Positions 1 to 8,598 of a stretch of DNA of 64,000 nucleotides are shown piece by piece. The stretch comes from Bordetella trematum (GTDB taxonomy: Bacteria > Pseudomonadota > Gammaproteobacteria > Burkholderiales > Burkholderiaceae_B), in contig NZ_FKBR01000011.1 of the NCBI RefSeq assembly GCF_900078335.1, positions 62,001-126,000 on the forward strand, read 5' to 3'. The position numbers and the translations under genes were made by a program. The notes beneath the pieces were generated by a model, which was not told where the DNA came from, did not search any database, and was given only the letters and a program-made list of their open reading frames with translations. Numbering within the stretch: the stretch's first letter is position 1; each line of letters starts with the position of its first letter.

Positions 1-55
1 AGCGCCGTTCGTTACCATATCACCGAAGCCCCATGCCCCCAGTACAGAAAGACCC
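1..55. other. Left edge, no assigned gene
   Basis: These bases follow the stop codon of the ampG-like gene in its direction of transcription. No start codon with a ribosome-binding site, no hairpin and no recognisable gene end is visible, so nothing is assigned. Confidence 0.5.
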
Positions 56-1270
56 TCAACCCTGGGCGCCGCCACGCTCAAGCGCATCGATATCGTCGCG
101 CCGATACCACAACAGCAGCAAACCCGGCAGGGCGATCCCCACCGTAACCAGGAAAAACCCGGGCCAGCCCATATAACTGACCAGCACGGGCGTCAGGGGG
201 CCGGCCAGATAGGTACGCCCGACCGCCGAGAAGGCCGACAGCAGGGCGAACTGGGTCGCCGAAAAGGACTGATTGCACAACGCCATGAGCAGCGCCACGA
301 AGGCGGCCGTGCCCAGGCCGCCACACAGGTTCTCCACCCCCACCGCCAGGCCCATGAGCCAGATGCTTTTGGGCGCCACGGCGATCAGCCAATAGCCCAG
401 ATTGGAGACCGCCTGCAGCAGGCCGAAGACCATCAGCGAACGGTACAGGCCCCAGCGGTTCATGAGGACCCCGCCGGCCAGCGCCCCCACGATGGTGGCA
501 GCCAGGCCGAGGATCTTGTTGACGGTGCCCACATCGGTAGCGCTGAACCCCGCGCCCCGGATCAGGAAGGTCGTCGACAAGGCGCCGGCGAACGCATCAC
601 CCAGCTTGTAGAGCACGATCAGCAGCAGCAGCGTGAGCGCGCCGCGCCGGCCGAAGAACTCGCGAAACGGCTCCATCACGGCGCTGCCCAGGTTGCGCGG
701 CGCGGCCACCGGCCGCTCCGGCTCGGGGGCCCACAAGGTGCCGGCCACCCCGGCCAGCATCAGCACCCCCATCAGGACGTAGGTCGGCCCCCAGCCCAGC
801 CAGCGGTCGGCCAGCACGAGGGCCAGCCCCCCCGAGGCGATCATGGCGAGCCGGTAACCCAGCACCTTCACGGCCGCGCCGGCGCCCCGCTCGTTCTTGT
901 GCAGGACATCGGTGGAGTAGGCATCGAAGGCAATGTCCTGGGTGGCCGACAGGAACGCCACCAGCACCGCCAGCAGGGCCAGCGGCAGCAGCGACTGCCC
1001 GGGCGAGAAGGCGCCCATGGCCATGATGCTGATGGCCAGCAGGAGCTGCGTCAGCAGCATCCAGCCCCGTCGCCGCCCCAGCAGCGGCGGCGCATAGCGG
1101 TCGATCAGGGGGGCCCAGAGAAACTTGAAGGTATAGGCGCTGCCGATCAGGGTCAGAAAGCCGATCTGCTGCAGGCTCACGCCCTCGACGGTCGCCCAGG
1201 CCTGCAGCGTGCCGCTGATCAGGGCCAGGGGCAGCCCGCTGGCGAAACCCAGCACCAGCAATGGCGCCAC
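56..1270 (-). CDS. ampG: AmpG-family MFS permease (muropeptide transporter type)
   Basis: Inner-membrane major facilitator protein of about 12 helices; the family imports anhydromuropeptides for cell-wall recycling. The N-terminal helix carries LGFASGLPLALISGTLQAW, matching the AmpG hallmark (GFSSGLPL...GTL), followed by DR..PPLLGRRRGWML at the loop between helices 2 and 3 and FDAYSTDVL later. The listed start is a GTG with no ribosome-binding site. In-frame codons continue upstream to an AGGAGA at 1316-1321 followed 6 nt later by ATC at 1307-1309, so the true protein is probably 13 residues longer and may use a rare start. It lies 113 bp downstream of metW on the same strand and may be cotranscribed. 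Family call is firm; substrate is inferred. Confidence 0.8.
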   Translation of the reverse strand: MAPLLVLGFASGLPLALISGTLQAWATVEGVSLQQIGFLTLIGSAYTFKFLWAPLIDRYAPPLLGRRRGWMLLTQLLLAISIMAMGAFSPGQSLLPLALLAVLVAFLSATQDIAFDAYSTDVLHKNERGAGAAVKVLGYRLAMIASGGLALVLADRWLGWGPTYVLMGVLMLAGVAGTLWAPEPERPVAAPRNLGSAVMEPFREFFGRRGALTLLLLIVLYKLGDAFAGALSTTFLIRGAGFSATDVGTVNKILGLAATIVGALAGGVLMNRWGLYRSLMVFGLLQAVSNLGYWLIAVAPKSIWLMGLAVGVENLCGGLGTAAFVALLMALCNQSFSATQFALLSAFSAVGRTYLAGPLTPVLVSYMGWPGFFLVTVGIALPGLLLLWYRRDDIDALERGGAQG

Positions 1271-1383
1271 GCGACGGCTGTAATAAACACGATAGCTATC
1301 GGAGGCGATGATGATTCTCCTGGCGTGGCCCGTCGGGGGCCGGATTGCGGCAATCGGGCATCTTACTACCCGCGCTTCCCCGC

Positions 1384-1986
1384 CTAGGCTTCGAAACGAT
1401 ACAAGGCCAGGGTGCTACGCCAACTCGGGAAAAGCTTTACTTCCTGCGCCTCGTTGAAGGTCGCCCGCTCGAGGATGCGGACCTGCACATCGCGCGCCAG
1501 ATCCTCGAAATCGCGCAGCGTGCACAGGTGGATGTTGGGCGTGTTGTACCACTGGTAAGGCATCTGCCCGGTCACCGGCATGCGACCGCGCAAAATGGAC
1601 CAGCCGTGCGGCCAATAGCCGAAGTTGGGGAAGGACACCACTCCGAAGCGCGCCACCCGGGCCATTTCGCGCAGGATGTGTTCGGTATGGTGCATCGACT
1701 GCAGGGTCTGGGACAGCACCACCGTGTCGAACTGCTTGTCATCGAACAGCGCCAGACCGTCCTCCAGGTTCTGCTGGATCACCTCGACGCCGCGTTGCAC
1801 GCAGGCGATCACATGGGCGTCGCTGATTTCCACGCCCGCGCCGCGCACCTGGCGATAATCGCGCAGATAGGCCAGCAATGCGCCATCGCCGCAGCCCAGG
1901 TCGAGCACCCGCGAGCCGGGCGCGATCCAGCTGGCGATACGTTCAAGGTCGGGGCGCAGCGACGGGGCGCCCAAGGGGGAGTTCAT
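1384..1986 (-). CDS. metW: MetW, SAM-dependent methyltransferase-fold methionine biosynthesis protein
   Basis: 200 residues, the usual MetW length. A class I methyltransferase glycine motif, [15 protein letters not shown], sits near residues 26-40, followed by [19 protein letters not shown] and [14 protein letters not shown], all typical of MetW. The family partners MetX in homoserine acetylation in proteobacteria; its exact chemistry is not settled. Its ATG overlaps the metX stop by 4 bp (ATGA), so the two are translationally coupled and share the riboswitch-bearing leader upstream of metX. Confidence 0.95.
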   Translation of the reverse strand: MNSPLGAPSLRPDLERIASWIAPGSRVLDLGCGDGALLAYLRDYRQVRGAGVEISDAHVIACVQRGVEVIQQNLEDGLALFDDKQFDTVVLSQTLQSMHHTEHILREMARVARFGVVSFPNFGYWPHGWSILRGRMPVTGQMPYQWYNTPNIHLCTLRDFEDLARDVQVRILERATFNEAQEVKLFPSWRSTLALYRFEA

Positions 1987-3212
1987 GCCTGCGCCTCCTG
2001 CGCGCTGCCCGCCTCAAGCAGACCGAGGCTGCGCGCAATGCGTTGGTAATAGGCTCGGACCACTGCGTGGTAGCGCGAGTCCTCCAGGAGAAAGGCATCG
2101 TGGCCGTGCGGCGCGTCGATTTCGGCGTAGGTCACGGGGCTGCCGTTCTTGAGCAGGGCGCGCACGATCTCGCGCGAGCGCTCCGGCGGAAAGCGCCAGT
2201 CGGTGCTGAAGGACACCAGCAGGAAGTCCGCGCTGGCCGGCGCCAGGGCTCGCGCGAGGTCGCCGCCCGTGCCGCGCGCCGGGTCGAAATAGTCCAGCGC
2301 GCGGGTGATCAGCAGATAGGTGTTGGCGTCGAAAAAGCGCGAGAACTTCTCGCCCTGGTAGCGTAGATAGGACTCAACCTCGAACTCCACGTCGTAGCCA
2401 TAGCGATAGGCGCCATTCTCGGCGGGCTCACGCTGGGTGCGGCCGAATTTCTCGGCCATGTCGTCGTCGGAAAGGTAGGTGATGTGGCCGATCATGCGGG
2501 CCACGGCCAGGCCGCGGCGCGGCACGGTGCCATGGGCGTAGTAGTCGCCGCCGTGGAAGTCCGGGTCGGTGATGATGGCGCGCCGCGCCACTTCATTGAA
2601 GCCGATATTCTGCGCCGACAGGCGCGGGGTGCTGGCAATCACCACGCAGTGCGCCACGCGTTCGGGCAGCGTGAGCGACCAGCTCAGGGCCTGCATCCCG
2701 CCCAGGGAGCCGCCCATCACGGCGGCAAAACGGTCGATGCCGAAATGATCGGCCACGCGCGCCTGCGCCCTGACCCAATCCTCCACCGTCAGGACGGGGA
2801 AGGCCGCGCCCCAGGGCGCGCCGGTCTGGGGATTGATGCTGGCCGGGCCGGTCGAACCGAAGCAGGACCCCAGGTTGTTCACCCCGATGACGAAAAACAC
2901 ATTGGTGTCCACCGGCTTGCCGGGGCCGACCATGTTGTCCCACCAGCCGACGTCCTTGGGGTTGTCGGCCGCCACGCCCGCCACGTGATGCGAGGCGTTC
3001 AGGGCGTGGCAGATGAGCACGGCATTGCTGCGCTCGGCGTTGAGCGTGCCGTAGGTTTCCACGGCAAGCTCGTAGCCCTCGAGCGACTGGCCATTGGCCA
3101 GGGGCAGGGGCTCATCGAAGCGCAGGAATACGGGAGCGACGACGCCGACGGACTGCGGCGCTGCGGAAGAATGCGACCCGACAGGGGCCGCAGCAATAGC
3201 TGAGCTGGTCAT
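1983..3212 (-). CDS. metX: Homoserine O-acetyltransferase MetX
   Basis: Transfers acetyl from acetyl-CoA to homoserine, the first committed step of methionine synthesis by the acetyl route. 409 residues, alpha/beta-hydrolase fold: nucleophile Ser169 in MGGSLGGMQ, Asp in [12 protein letters not shown] and His in [11 protein letters not shown] form the triad; [14 protein letters not shown] is a family signature. The frame is open for 29 more codons upstream, but that stretch is the riboswitch. The ATG at 3212 follows AAAGAGGT at good spacing, so it is preferred. Overlaps metW by 4 bp. Expression is expected to fall when SAM is high. Confidence 0.95.
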   Translation of the reverse strand: MTSSAIAAAPVGSHSSAAPQSVGVVAPVFLRFDEPLPLANGQSLEGYELAVETYGTLNAERSNAVLICHALNASHHVAGVAADNPKDVGWWDNMVGPGKPVDTNVFFVIGVNNLGSCFGSTGPASINPQTGAPWGAAFPVLTVEDWVRAQARVADHFGIDRFAAVMGGSLGGMQALSWSLTLPERVAHCVVIASTPRLSAQNIGFNEVARRAIITDPDFHGGDYYAHGTVPRRGLAVARMIGHITYLSDDDMAEKFGRTQREPAENGAYRYGYDVEFEVESYLRYQGEKFSRFFDANTYLLITRALDYFDPARGTGGDLARALAPASADFLLVSFSTDWRFPPERSREIVRALLKNGSPVTYAEIDAPHGHDAFLLEDSRYHAVVRAYYQRIARSLGLLEAGSAQEAQA

Positions 3213-3216
3213 CCAG

Positions 3217-3276
3217 ACCTCTTTAGCGGGATTTATAAGGGGCGCCCGCAAGCGGATCAGGCAAATCGGCGCCGAC
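3217..3276 (-). promoter_or_regulatory. SAM-II (metA-type) riboswitch upstream of metX
   Basis: On the minus strand, GGCGCC (3268-3273) and GGCGCC (3241-3246) form the P1 helix. The loop between them begins GAUUU. Downstream come the conserved AUAAA and GCUAAA, and the segment ends in AAAGAGGU, the metX ribosome-binding site. A CCU in the loop (3259-3261) can pair with AGG of that site (3218-3220), as expected for the pseudoknot that hides the site when SAM binds. The layout matches the known SAM-II class, which often precedes metX/metA. Recognised by eye, not by a covariance model. Confidence 0.85.
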
Positions 3277-3299
3277 AATGAAATGCAAAAGCGAGGCAC

Positions 3300-3329
3300 A
3301 TTCTAGCACCGCGCCGGGCCGGGCCCCAA
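3300..3329 (-). promoter_or_regulatory. Candidate metX promoter
   Basis: On the minus strand TTGGGG (3324-3329) and TAGAAT (3300-3305) are 18 bp apart. The predicted RNA start near 3293 would place the riboswitch about 17 nt into the transcript. The -35 box is weak. Confidence 0.4.
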
Positions 3330-3343
3330 GCCGGCCGCCTGCC

Positions 3344-4237
3344 TCAATGCTGCGTGAACCACAGCAGCGCGGGCGCCACCAGCAGAAACACCACGGTCGA
3401 CACCAGCACCGCACCGGCGGCAGTGTCGCCCATGTCGGTATAGCGGCGGGCGTACATATAGCTGACCACGGCGCAGGGCATGGCCAGCTGCAACACCAGC
3501 GAACCGGCCAGCTGGCTCTCCAGCCCCAGCGCCCATACCACCAGCAGGCCCGAAATCAGGCCGGCCACCAGGCGCAGCACGCCCAGGCTGGCCCCCTGGC
3601 GCAGGCCTGCGGCCGGAATCAGCGCCAGCGCATGACCCAGGCTCAACAGCATCAGCGGCACCGTCACCGCGCCCAGCATGCGGGTGGTTTCGATCATCCA
3701 CGCCGGCACCGGCAGGCCGCTGGCGCGCCAGGCCACCGACACCACCGCCGCCAGCAACACCGGATTGCGCCAGCCGCCCCGTGCCGACACACCCGGCAAC
3801 AGGCGCACGCCGACGGTGTGCATCACGAAGGAATTGATGGCGAAAAAGGCGATCGCTGCCGACAGGCCGGCATCGCCAAAAGCCAGTTGGGACACCGGCA
3901 GTCCCAGGTTGCCGGCATTGGGCAGAAAGGCGGTCGGCAGCAGCGTGCGCACCGGCAGTTTCAGCAAACGCAGGGCCGCCGCGCACAGCAGCCCGCAGAC
4001 CAGCAGGCCCAGCGCGGTGGCCAGCACGATCTCGGCCAGCGCCCGGTCATCCAGCTCGGTGGTGACAAAGGTGTGGAAAACCAGCGCCGGCGTGGTGACC
4101 GATGTCACCAGCATGGTGATGAAGCTGCCGCCAAACGGATAATCGCGCTTGCCCCAGAACAGCCCGATGCCCACGCAGACCAGCAACGGCATGAGCATGA
4201 TGACGGCGGAAAAATAAAACTGGGCGACAGCAGACAC
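3344..4237 (-). CDS. AEC-family (auxin efflux carrier-like) membrane transporter
   Basis: About 297 residues of mostly hydrophobic segments, in the permease family PF03547 that exports malate, malonate or other small anions in bacteria. The signature NAGNLGLPVSQLAFG follows the fourth helix region, and a second glycine-rich half ends in MYARRYTDMGDTAAGAVLVSTV. The open frame extends to 4288, but the GTG at 4237 is nearer the family's usual N-terminus and has a purine-rich stretch upstream; the start is uncertain. It ends 131 bp before the metX leader on the same strand. The substrate cannot be told from sequence. Confidence 0.8.
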   Translation of the reverse strand: MSAVAQFYFSAVIMLMPLLVCVGIGLFWGKRDYPFGGSFITMLVTSVTTPALVFHTFVTTELDDRALAEIVLATALGLLVCGLLCAAALRLLKLPVRTLLPTAFLPNAGNLGLPVSQLAFGDAGLSAAIAFFAINSFVMHTVGVRLLPGVSARGGWRNPVLLAAVVSVAWRASGLPVPAWMIETTRMLGAVTVPLMLLSLGHALALIPAAGLRQGASLGVLRLVAGLISGLLVVWALGLESQLAGSLVLQLAMPCAVVSYMYARRYTDMGDTAAGAVLVSTVVFLLVAPALLWFTQH

Positions 4238-4371
4238 GACCTGGAGGTCTCCACATCCATTCGAGGCGGGGCGGCTCGGCAACGCCAAGGGAAAACATGG
4301 CTTGAACCGCGAGACAAACGGCGCTGAAATGGCCTCATCCTGCCCCGCCCGCTACAGCAACAGGCCCCGAA

Positions 4372-5259
4372 TTGTCGCCGATTTTGCCTGCCCCCGCCCT
4401 GGCCGACGATGGCACGCCTCTGGCCTGCTATCGCTGGCAGCCGGCCGCGCCACGCATTGGCGCGGCCATCTACCTGCTGCACGGCCTGGGCGAGCATGCC
4501 GGGCGCTACGACAAACTGGCCCGATGGCTGGCCGGCCACGGCTGGCGCGTGGCGGCCCACGATCATCGCGGCCATGGCCATTCGGGCGGCCCGCCGGCGC
4601 AATTGGCCCAGCGCGACGACCTGGTGCACGATGCGGCCGGCCAGATCCGCCGCTGGTCGGCAGAGCTGGGCCATGCGCCGCTGGTGCTGGGCCACAGCCT
4701 GGGTGCGCTGGTGGCCCTGCGGCTGGCCCTGGCCGGGGCTGCACCGATGACCGGCCTGGTGCTCAGCAGCCCGCCCCTGCAGCTGCGCCTGCCACCCTGG
4801 CTGCTGCCGCCGCTGCGGGGCCTGGCCCGGCGCTGGCCCGACGCCGTGCTGCCCTATTCGCTGGCACCGCTGCGGATCTCGCATGACCCGGCGGTGACGC
4901 AGGCCTTTCGCTGCGATCCGCTGTCGCATCGCCGCATCAGTGGCCGGCTGGCCACTTTCATCGACGCCTCCATTACCATGGTAATGGCTGCGGCTCCCCG
5001 TCTGACCCAGCCCAGCCTGCTGCTGGTGGCCGGCGATGACCGCGTGGTGGCGGCGGCCGGCAGCAGGCGCTTCGCACAGCGCGCGCCCTCGCGCATGGTG
5101 ACCCTGCGCTGGTATCCCCGCGCCTGGCATGAAGTGTTCAATGAGAGCCCGGCGCTGGCCTCGCCCGTCTATGCCGATCTGCATACCTGGCTGCAACGCC
5201 GGCCGATGCCCACAGGCGCAACGGGGCCAAACCCGGGCAGCGTGCCAAAGAACACGTAA
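4372..5259 (+). CDS. Alpha/beta hydrolase, monoacylglycerol lipase/lysophospholipase-like
   Basis: 295 residues. LLHGLGEHAGRYDKLA near residue 36 and HDHRGHGHSGG near 63 are hallmarks of the PldB/monoglyceride lipase group (Hydrolase_4). The nucleophile is Ser109 in VLGHSLGALVALRL; the acid is in AGDDRVV and the His in YPRAWHEVFNE. No signal peptide is evident, so it is probably cytoplasmic. The start is a TTG with only a weak AACAGG upstream; no better in-frame start is visible. It is followed 33 bp later by gshA on the same strand. Acyl substrate unknown. Confidence 0.82.
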   Translation: MSPILPAPALADDGTPLACYRWQPAAPRIGAAIYLLHGLGEHAGRYDKLARWLAGHGWRVAAHDHRGHGHSGGPPAQLAQRDDLVHDAAGQIRRWSAELGHAPLVLGHSLGALVALRLALAGAAPMTGLVLSSPPLQLRLPPWLLPPLRGLARRWPDAVLPYSLAPLRISHDPAVTQAFRCDPLSHRRISGRLATFIDASITMVMAAAPRLTQPSLLLVAGDDRVVAAAGSRRFAQRAPSRMVTLRWYPRAWHEVFNESPALASPVYADLHTWLQRRPMPTGATGPNPGSVPKNT

Positions 5260-5292
5260 AATCGCCGATCGACCATCCAGAAAGCCGCCATC

Positions 5293-6879
5293 GTGACTGC
5301 CAATACCCATCGCCGCCTTGCCACGCTTCAGAACCATCTCGATCTGCTCGCGCAGACCCTGCGCGGAGTCGAGAAAGAAGGATTGCGGGTGGACAGCCAG
5401 GGCGCCCTGGCGCTCGGGCCGCATCCGGCAAGCCTGGGCTCGGCCCTGACCAACGAACGCGTCACCACCGACTACTCCGAAGCCCTGCTGGAATTGATCA
5501 CCGGCACCCATACCCGGGTCGAGCCCTTGCTGCAGGAACTGCAGGACACGCACCGTTTCGTGGCAGGCGCCCTGGACGGCGAACTGATCTGGAACCAATC
5601 CATGCCGGCCCGCCTGCCGGCCGAAGCCGACATCCCCATCGCCTGGTATGGCAGCTCGAACACCGGCATGCTCAAGCATGTCTATCGCCGCGGCCTGGCC
5701 GAACGTTACGGCAAGACCATGCAGTGCATCGCCGGGGTGCACTACAACTTCTCGCTGCCCGATGCCCTGTGGCCGCTGCTGGAAACCGGGGCCGCCTCGC
5801 TGCAGGAGGCCCGCTCGCGCGGCTACATCGCCCTGATCCGCAACTTCACGCGCTATTCCTGGCTGCTGATGTATCTGTTCGGCGCCGCGCCCGCGCTGTC
5901 GCGCGAATTCATGCGCGATGATGACCATCCGCTGCAGGCGCTGGGCGCGCATACGCTCTATCTGCCCCATGCCACCAGCCTGCGCATGAGCGACCTGGGT
6001 TACCAGAACAAGGCCCAGTCGCAACTCAAGCCCTGCTACAACGACCTGAGCACCTTCCTGGGCCGCCTGTATGGCGCCGTGACCCAGCCCTGGGCACCCT
6101 ACCAGGAGATCGGCACCCATCGCGACGGCGAATGGATCCAGCTGAACACCAACGTGCTGCAGATCGAGAACGAGTACTACTCCAGCATCCGCCCCAAGCG
6201 CGCCACCGGGCGCTGCGAACGCCCCATCACCGCGCTGGCCGAGCGCGGCGTGCAATACGTCGAAGTGCGCTGCCTGGACATCGACCCCGAGCAGCCCTGC
6301 GGCCTGGCGGCCGACACGGCGCGCTTCGTCGACGCCTTCCTGCTGTTCTGCGCGGCCTCCGACAGCCCCTTCTTCGCCGCCAACGGTTACTGTCAGCGCA
6401 GCGCCGACAACTTCCTGACCGTGGTCAAGGAGGGCCGCAAGCCGGGCCTGCAGCTCGACCGCGAAGGCACTGCCGTCGGCCTGCAGCAATGGGGCGAGGA
6501 ACTGCTGGACCAGATCGCCCCCTATGCCGACCTGTATGACCAGGCCCTGGGCGGCAACGATTATGCGCGCAGCCTCGAACTGCAGCGCGCCAAGCTGCGC
6601 GACGCCTCGCTCACGCCCTCGGCCCGCCTGCTGGCCGCGCTGCTCGACAGCGGCCAGAGCTTTCACGACTTCACCCTGGCGCAAAGCCAGCGCCAGGCCG
6701 ACGCCCTGCGGGCCGACCCGCTGGCCCCGGAAAAGGCCGCCGAGTACGCCCGGGCGGTCGCCGCATCGCTGGCCGAGCAGCGCCGTATCGAACAATCCGA
6801 TACCATGGATTTCGACAGCTACGTGGCGCAGTACAACGCCGCGCTGAAGAATCCCTTGCCCGCCCGCGACGCCCAATAA
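5293..6879 (+). CDS. gshA: Glutamate-cysteine ligase (GshA, E. coli class)
   Basis: ATP-dependent joining of glutamate and cysteine, the first step of glutathione synthesis, in the cytoplasm. 528 residues, close to the 518 of E. coli GshA. Family motifs visible: GVEKEGLRVD near residue 25, TTDYSEALLELITG near 62, IAWYGSSNTGMLKHVYRRGL near 116, YGKTMQCIAGVHYNFS, IGTHRDGEWIQLNTNVLQIENEYY near 275 and VQYVEVRCLDIDPEQPCGL. The GTG start is the first in frame and matches the expected N-terminus. The lipocalin gene follows after 32 bp. Confidence 0.95.
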   Translation: MTANTHRRLATLQNHLDLLAQTLRGVEKEGLRVDSQGALALGPHPASLGSALTNERVTTDYSEALLELITGTHTRVEPLLQELQDTHRFVAGALDGELIWNQSMPARLPAEADIPIAWYGSSNTGMLKHVYRRGLAERYGKTMQCIAGVHYNFSLPDALWPLLETGAASLQEARSRGYIALIRNFTRYSWLLMYLFGAAPALSREFMRDDDHPLQALGAHTLYLPHATSLRMSDLGYQNKAQSQLKPCYNDLSTFLGRLYGAVTQPWAPYQEIGTHRDGEWIQLNTNVLQIENEYYSSIRPKRATGRCERPITALAERGVQYVEVRCLDIDPEQPCGLAADTARFVDAFLLFCAASDSPFFAANGYCQRSADNFLTVVKEGRKPGLQLDREGTAVGLQQWGEELLDQIAPYADLYDQALGGNDYARSLELQRAKLRDASLTPSARLLAALLDSGQSFHDFTLAQSQRQADALRADPLAPEKAAEYARAVAASLAEQRRIEQSDTMDFDSYVAQYNAALKNPLPARDAQ

Positions 6880-6911
6880 GCACGCGACGGGCTCTTTGTT
6901 GGAGAAAACCC

Positions 6912-7421
6912 ATGCGCTCCCTCATCCTGGCCCTCGCCCTGCTGGCCGCCGCCCCGCTGCAGGCCGCGCCACCCGTGCAGCCGGTCGAACACGTCGATCT
7001 TGAACGCTACGTCGGCCGCTGGTACGAAATCGCGCGTCTGCCCATGTTCTTCCAACGCCGCTGCGTGGCCGACACCACGGCCGAATACACCCGCCAGACG
7101 GATGGCTCGATCGCCGTCACCAACCGCTGCCGCAGCAAGGACGGCGATATCGACGTGGCCAGCGGCAACGCCACCGTGGTGGAGGGCAGCGGCAACGCCA
7201 AGCTGGAAGTCAGTTTCGTGCGCCCCTTCAAGGGCGATTACTGGATCATCGGCCTGGATCCCGACTACCGCTGGGCCGTGGTCGGCGCCCCCAGCCGAAA
7301 AACCCTCTGGATCCTGGCGCGCAGCCCCGAACTGCCACCCGCCGATCTGGAGCAAGCCCTGGCCATCGCCCGGGCCCAGGGCTATGACCTGAGCGACCTG
7401 ATCTACACAGAGCAGCACTAG
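6912..7421 (+). CDS. Lipocalin family protein (Blc-like), exported
   Basis: 169 residues. A signal peptide of about 18 residues (MRSLILALALLAAAPLQA) precedes the bacterial lipocalin signature DLERYVGRWYEIARLPMFFQ. Later motifs YWIIGLDPDYRWAVVGAPSRKTLWILAR and the closing ARAQGYDLSDLIYTEQ match Blc. Bacterial Blc is normally an outer-membrane lipoprotein, but there is no lipobox cysteine here, so this copy is predicted to be soluble in the periplasm. It has a good ribosome-binding site (GGAGAAA) and may be cotranscribed with gshA. Ligand unknown; family known for binding fatty acids or lysophospholipids. Confidence 0.88.
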   Translation: MRSLILALALLAAAPLQAAPPVQPVEHVDLERYVGRWYEIARLPMFFQRRCVADTTAEYTRQTDGSIAVTNRCRSKDGDIDVASGNATVVEGSGNAKLEVSFVRPFKGDYWIIGLDPDYRWAVVGAPSRKTLWILARSPELPPADLEQALAIARAQGYDLSDLIYTEQH

Positions 7422-7572
7422 CGTGCCGACAAGGCGCAGATTGCGCCCGAACACCCTCCGTCACATGAGTTCCGGCACAGGCTGCCACGAGGCGATGTTT
7501 TATGGCAGGCCCCGCGACGTGGCGACCCACCCGCGGCCTCGCCTCTGAAACGGCGCCGCATCGCAAGCGCCA

Positions 7573-8145
7573 TCAGCCACGCGCCGGCTTGCCGCCTGCG
7601 ACCTCCGACGACAGCGCCAGCCACTGCGCACGGGTGATGCGGCTGATGTGTTCCTTGCGATAATCGTTCATGTGGGCATTGAACTGACTCTCGGCCGTGC
7701 GCCAGGGCCTGAAACCGCATTTTTCCTGGACCCGCAACGATTGCGCATTGCCGTCGAAGTGACCGCAATAGAGCGCCTGCATCCCAAGGCGTTCGAAAGC
7801 GTGACGCATGAGCGCGCGCACCGCCTCAGGAATCAGGCCTTGCCCCCAGAACGGCACGCCAATCCAATAGGCGACCTCGGCCTCATTGGCGGCGATCTCG
7901 AAGTTGCTGTCCTGGCCAATCAACAAGCCTGCCAGGCCAACGGCAGTGTCCTGCGGGCTGATCGTCACGGCATAGACCTCAGGACGCGCGAACTGCGTCC
8001 GTATCACTTCCAGGCTGGCCGCCTCACTGGCATGCGGCGGCCAGCCGGCAACCGGGCCGACCCGTTCGTCGCGTGCGTAGTCATACAGGGCAAGGGCATC
8101 CGTCTCGCACCAGGGGCGCAGCACCAGACGTTCCGTGGTCAGCAT
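7573..8145 (-). CDS. GNAT family N-acetyltransferase (RimJ/RimL type)
   Basis: 190 residues. The N-terminal LTTERLVLRPWCETDALALYDYARDERV is the classic opening of the ribosomal-protein acetyltransferase group. The acetyl-CoA region lies at AEVAYWIGVPFWGQGLIPEAVRALMRHAFERLGMQAL, and the end reads NAQSLRVQEKCGFRP, also typical. The frame is open upstream to 8415 but would run through a tRNA gene; the ATG at 8145 has a GGAAG upstream and fits the family start. Substrate (protein N-terminus or small molecule) is not known. Confidence 0.85.
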   Translation of the reverse strand: MLTTERLVLRPWCETDALALYDYARDERVGPVAGWPPHASEAASLEVIRTQFARPEVYAVTISPQDTAVGLAGLLIGQDSNFEIAANEAEVAYWIGVPFWGQGLIPEAVRALMRHAFERLGMQALYCGHFDGNAQSLRVQEKCGFRPWRTAESQFNAHMNDYRKEHISRITRAQWLALSSEVAGGKPARG

Positions 8146-8382
8146 GCTTTTTCTTCCATCTCTCAAACCTGGCAAAGACAGATTGCAGGGTCGGGTACGG
8201 GCATACCCGGTCGCGATCGGATACCGCAAGGGCCGTGCCCGAAAACAGGCGCGCAGCAACAAACGTGTCGGCGGGAGGAAAACCAGGTAGACAAAGAAAG
8301 CGACGAAAAGCGTCGGGAAGAACCGCGAGGGCAAAAACCGCTGGCCCACCTGATGCCGAAGGGATTTACCCTTGGACTGTGC

Positions 8383-8457
8383 TGGCGCGCCCGACAGGAA
8401 TCGAACCTGTATCAAGAGCTTCGGAAACTCTCATTCTATCCATTGAACTACGGGCGC
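8383..8457 (-). tRNA. tRNA-Arg (anticodon CCG)
   Basis: A full cloverleaf folds by eye: acceptor GCGCCCG/CGGGCGC, D arm GTTCAATGGATAGAAT, anticodon stem AGAGT/GCTCT with loop TTCCGAA giving anticodon CCG, T arm CAGG-TTCGATT-CCTG, then G and an encoded CCA. It would read CGG arginine codons. Confidence 0.95.
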
Positions 8458-8598
8458 GCAGAATTGTTATTGTACCTGTTTTTGTGCACCGCGTTGAAGC
8501 CCGGATGCCCATGTTGCCTGGCCGTCAGCCCGATCCATGCCATGCTGGCGATCCGGCGTGCCGGCGACCGCCGGGCAACAGCCACCTTTGTTTAAGCC

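Noticed and set aside
4105-6876. A 923-codon open frame on the minus strand opposite the hydrolase and gshA genes
   Set aside because: It mirrors well-identified plus-strand genes, is low-complexity (Gly, Gln, Ala, His) and matches no family. High GC opens such antisense frames.
8146-8415. N-terminal extension of the GNAT acetyltransferase
   Set aside because: It would be translated through tRNA-Arg and has no family similarity; the start at 8145 has a ribosome-binding site.
8383-8457. Integration site of a mobile element at tRNA-Arg or at tRNA-Sec (60943-61038)
   Set aside because: No integrase, no duplicated tRNA 3' end and no change in base use beside either tRNA.
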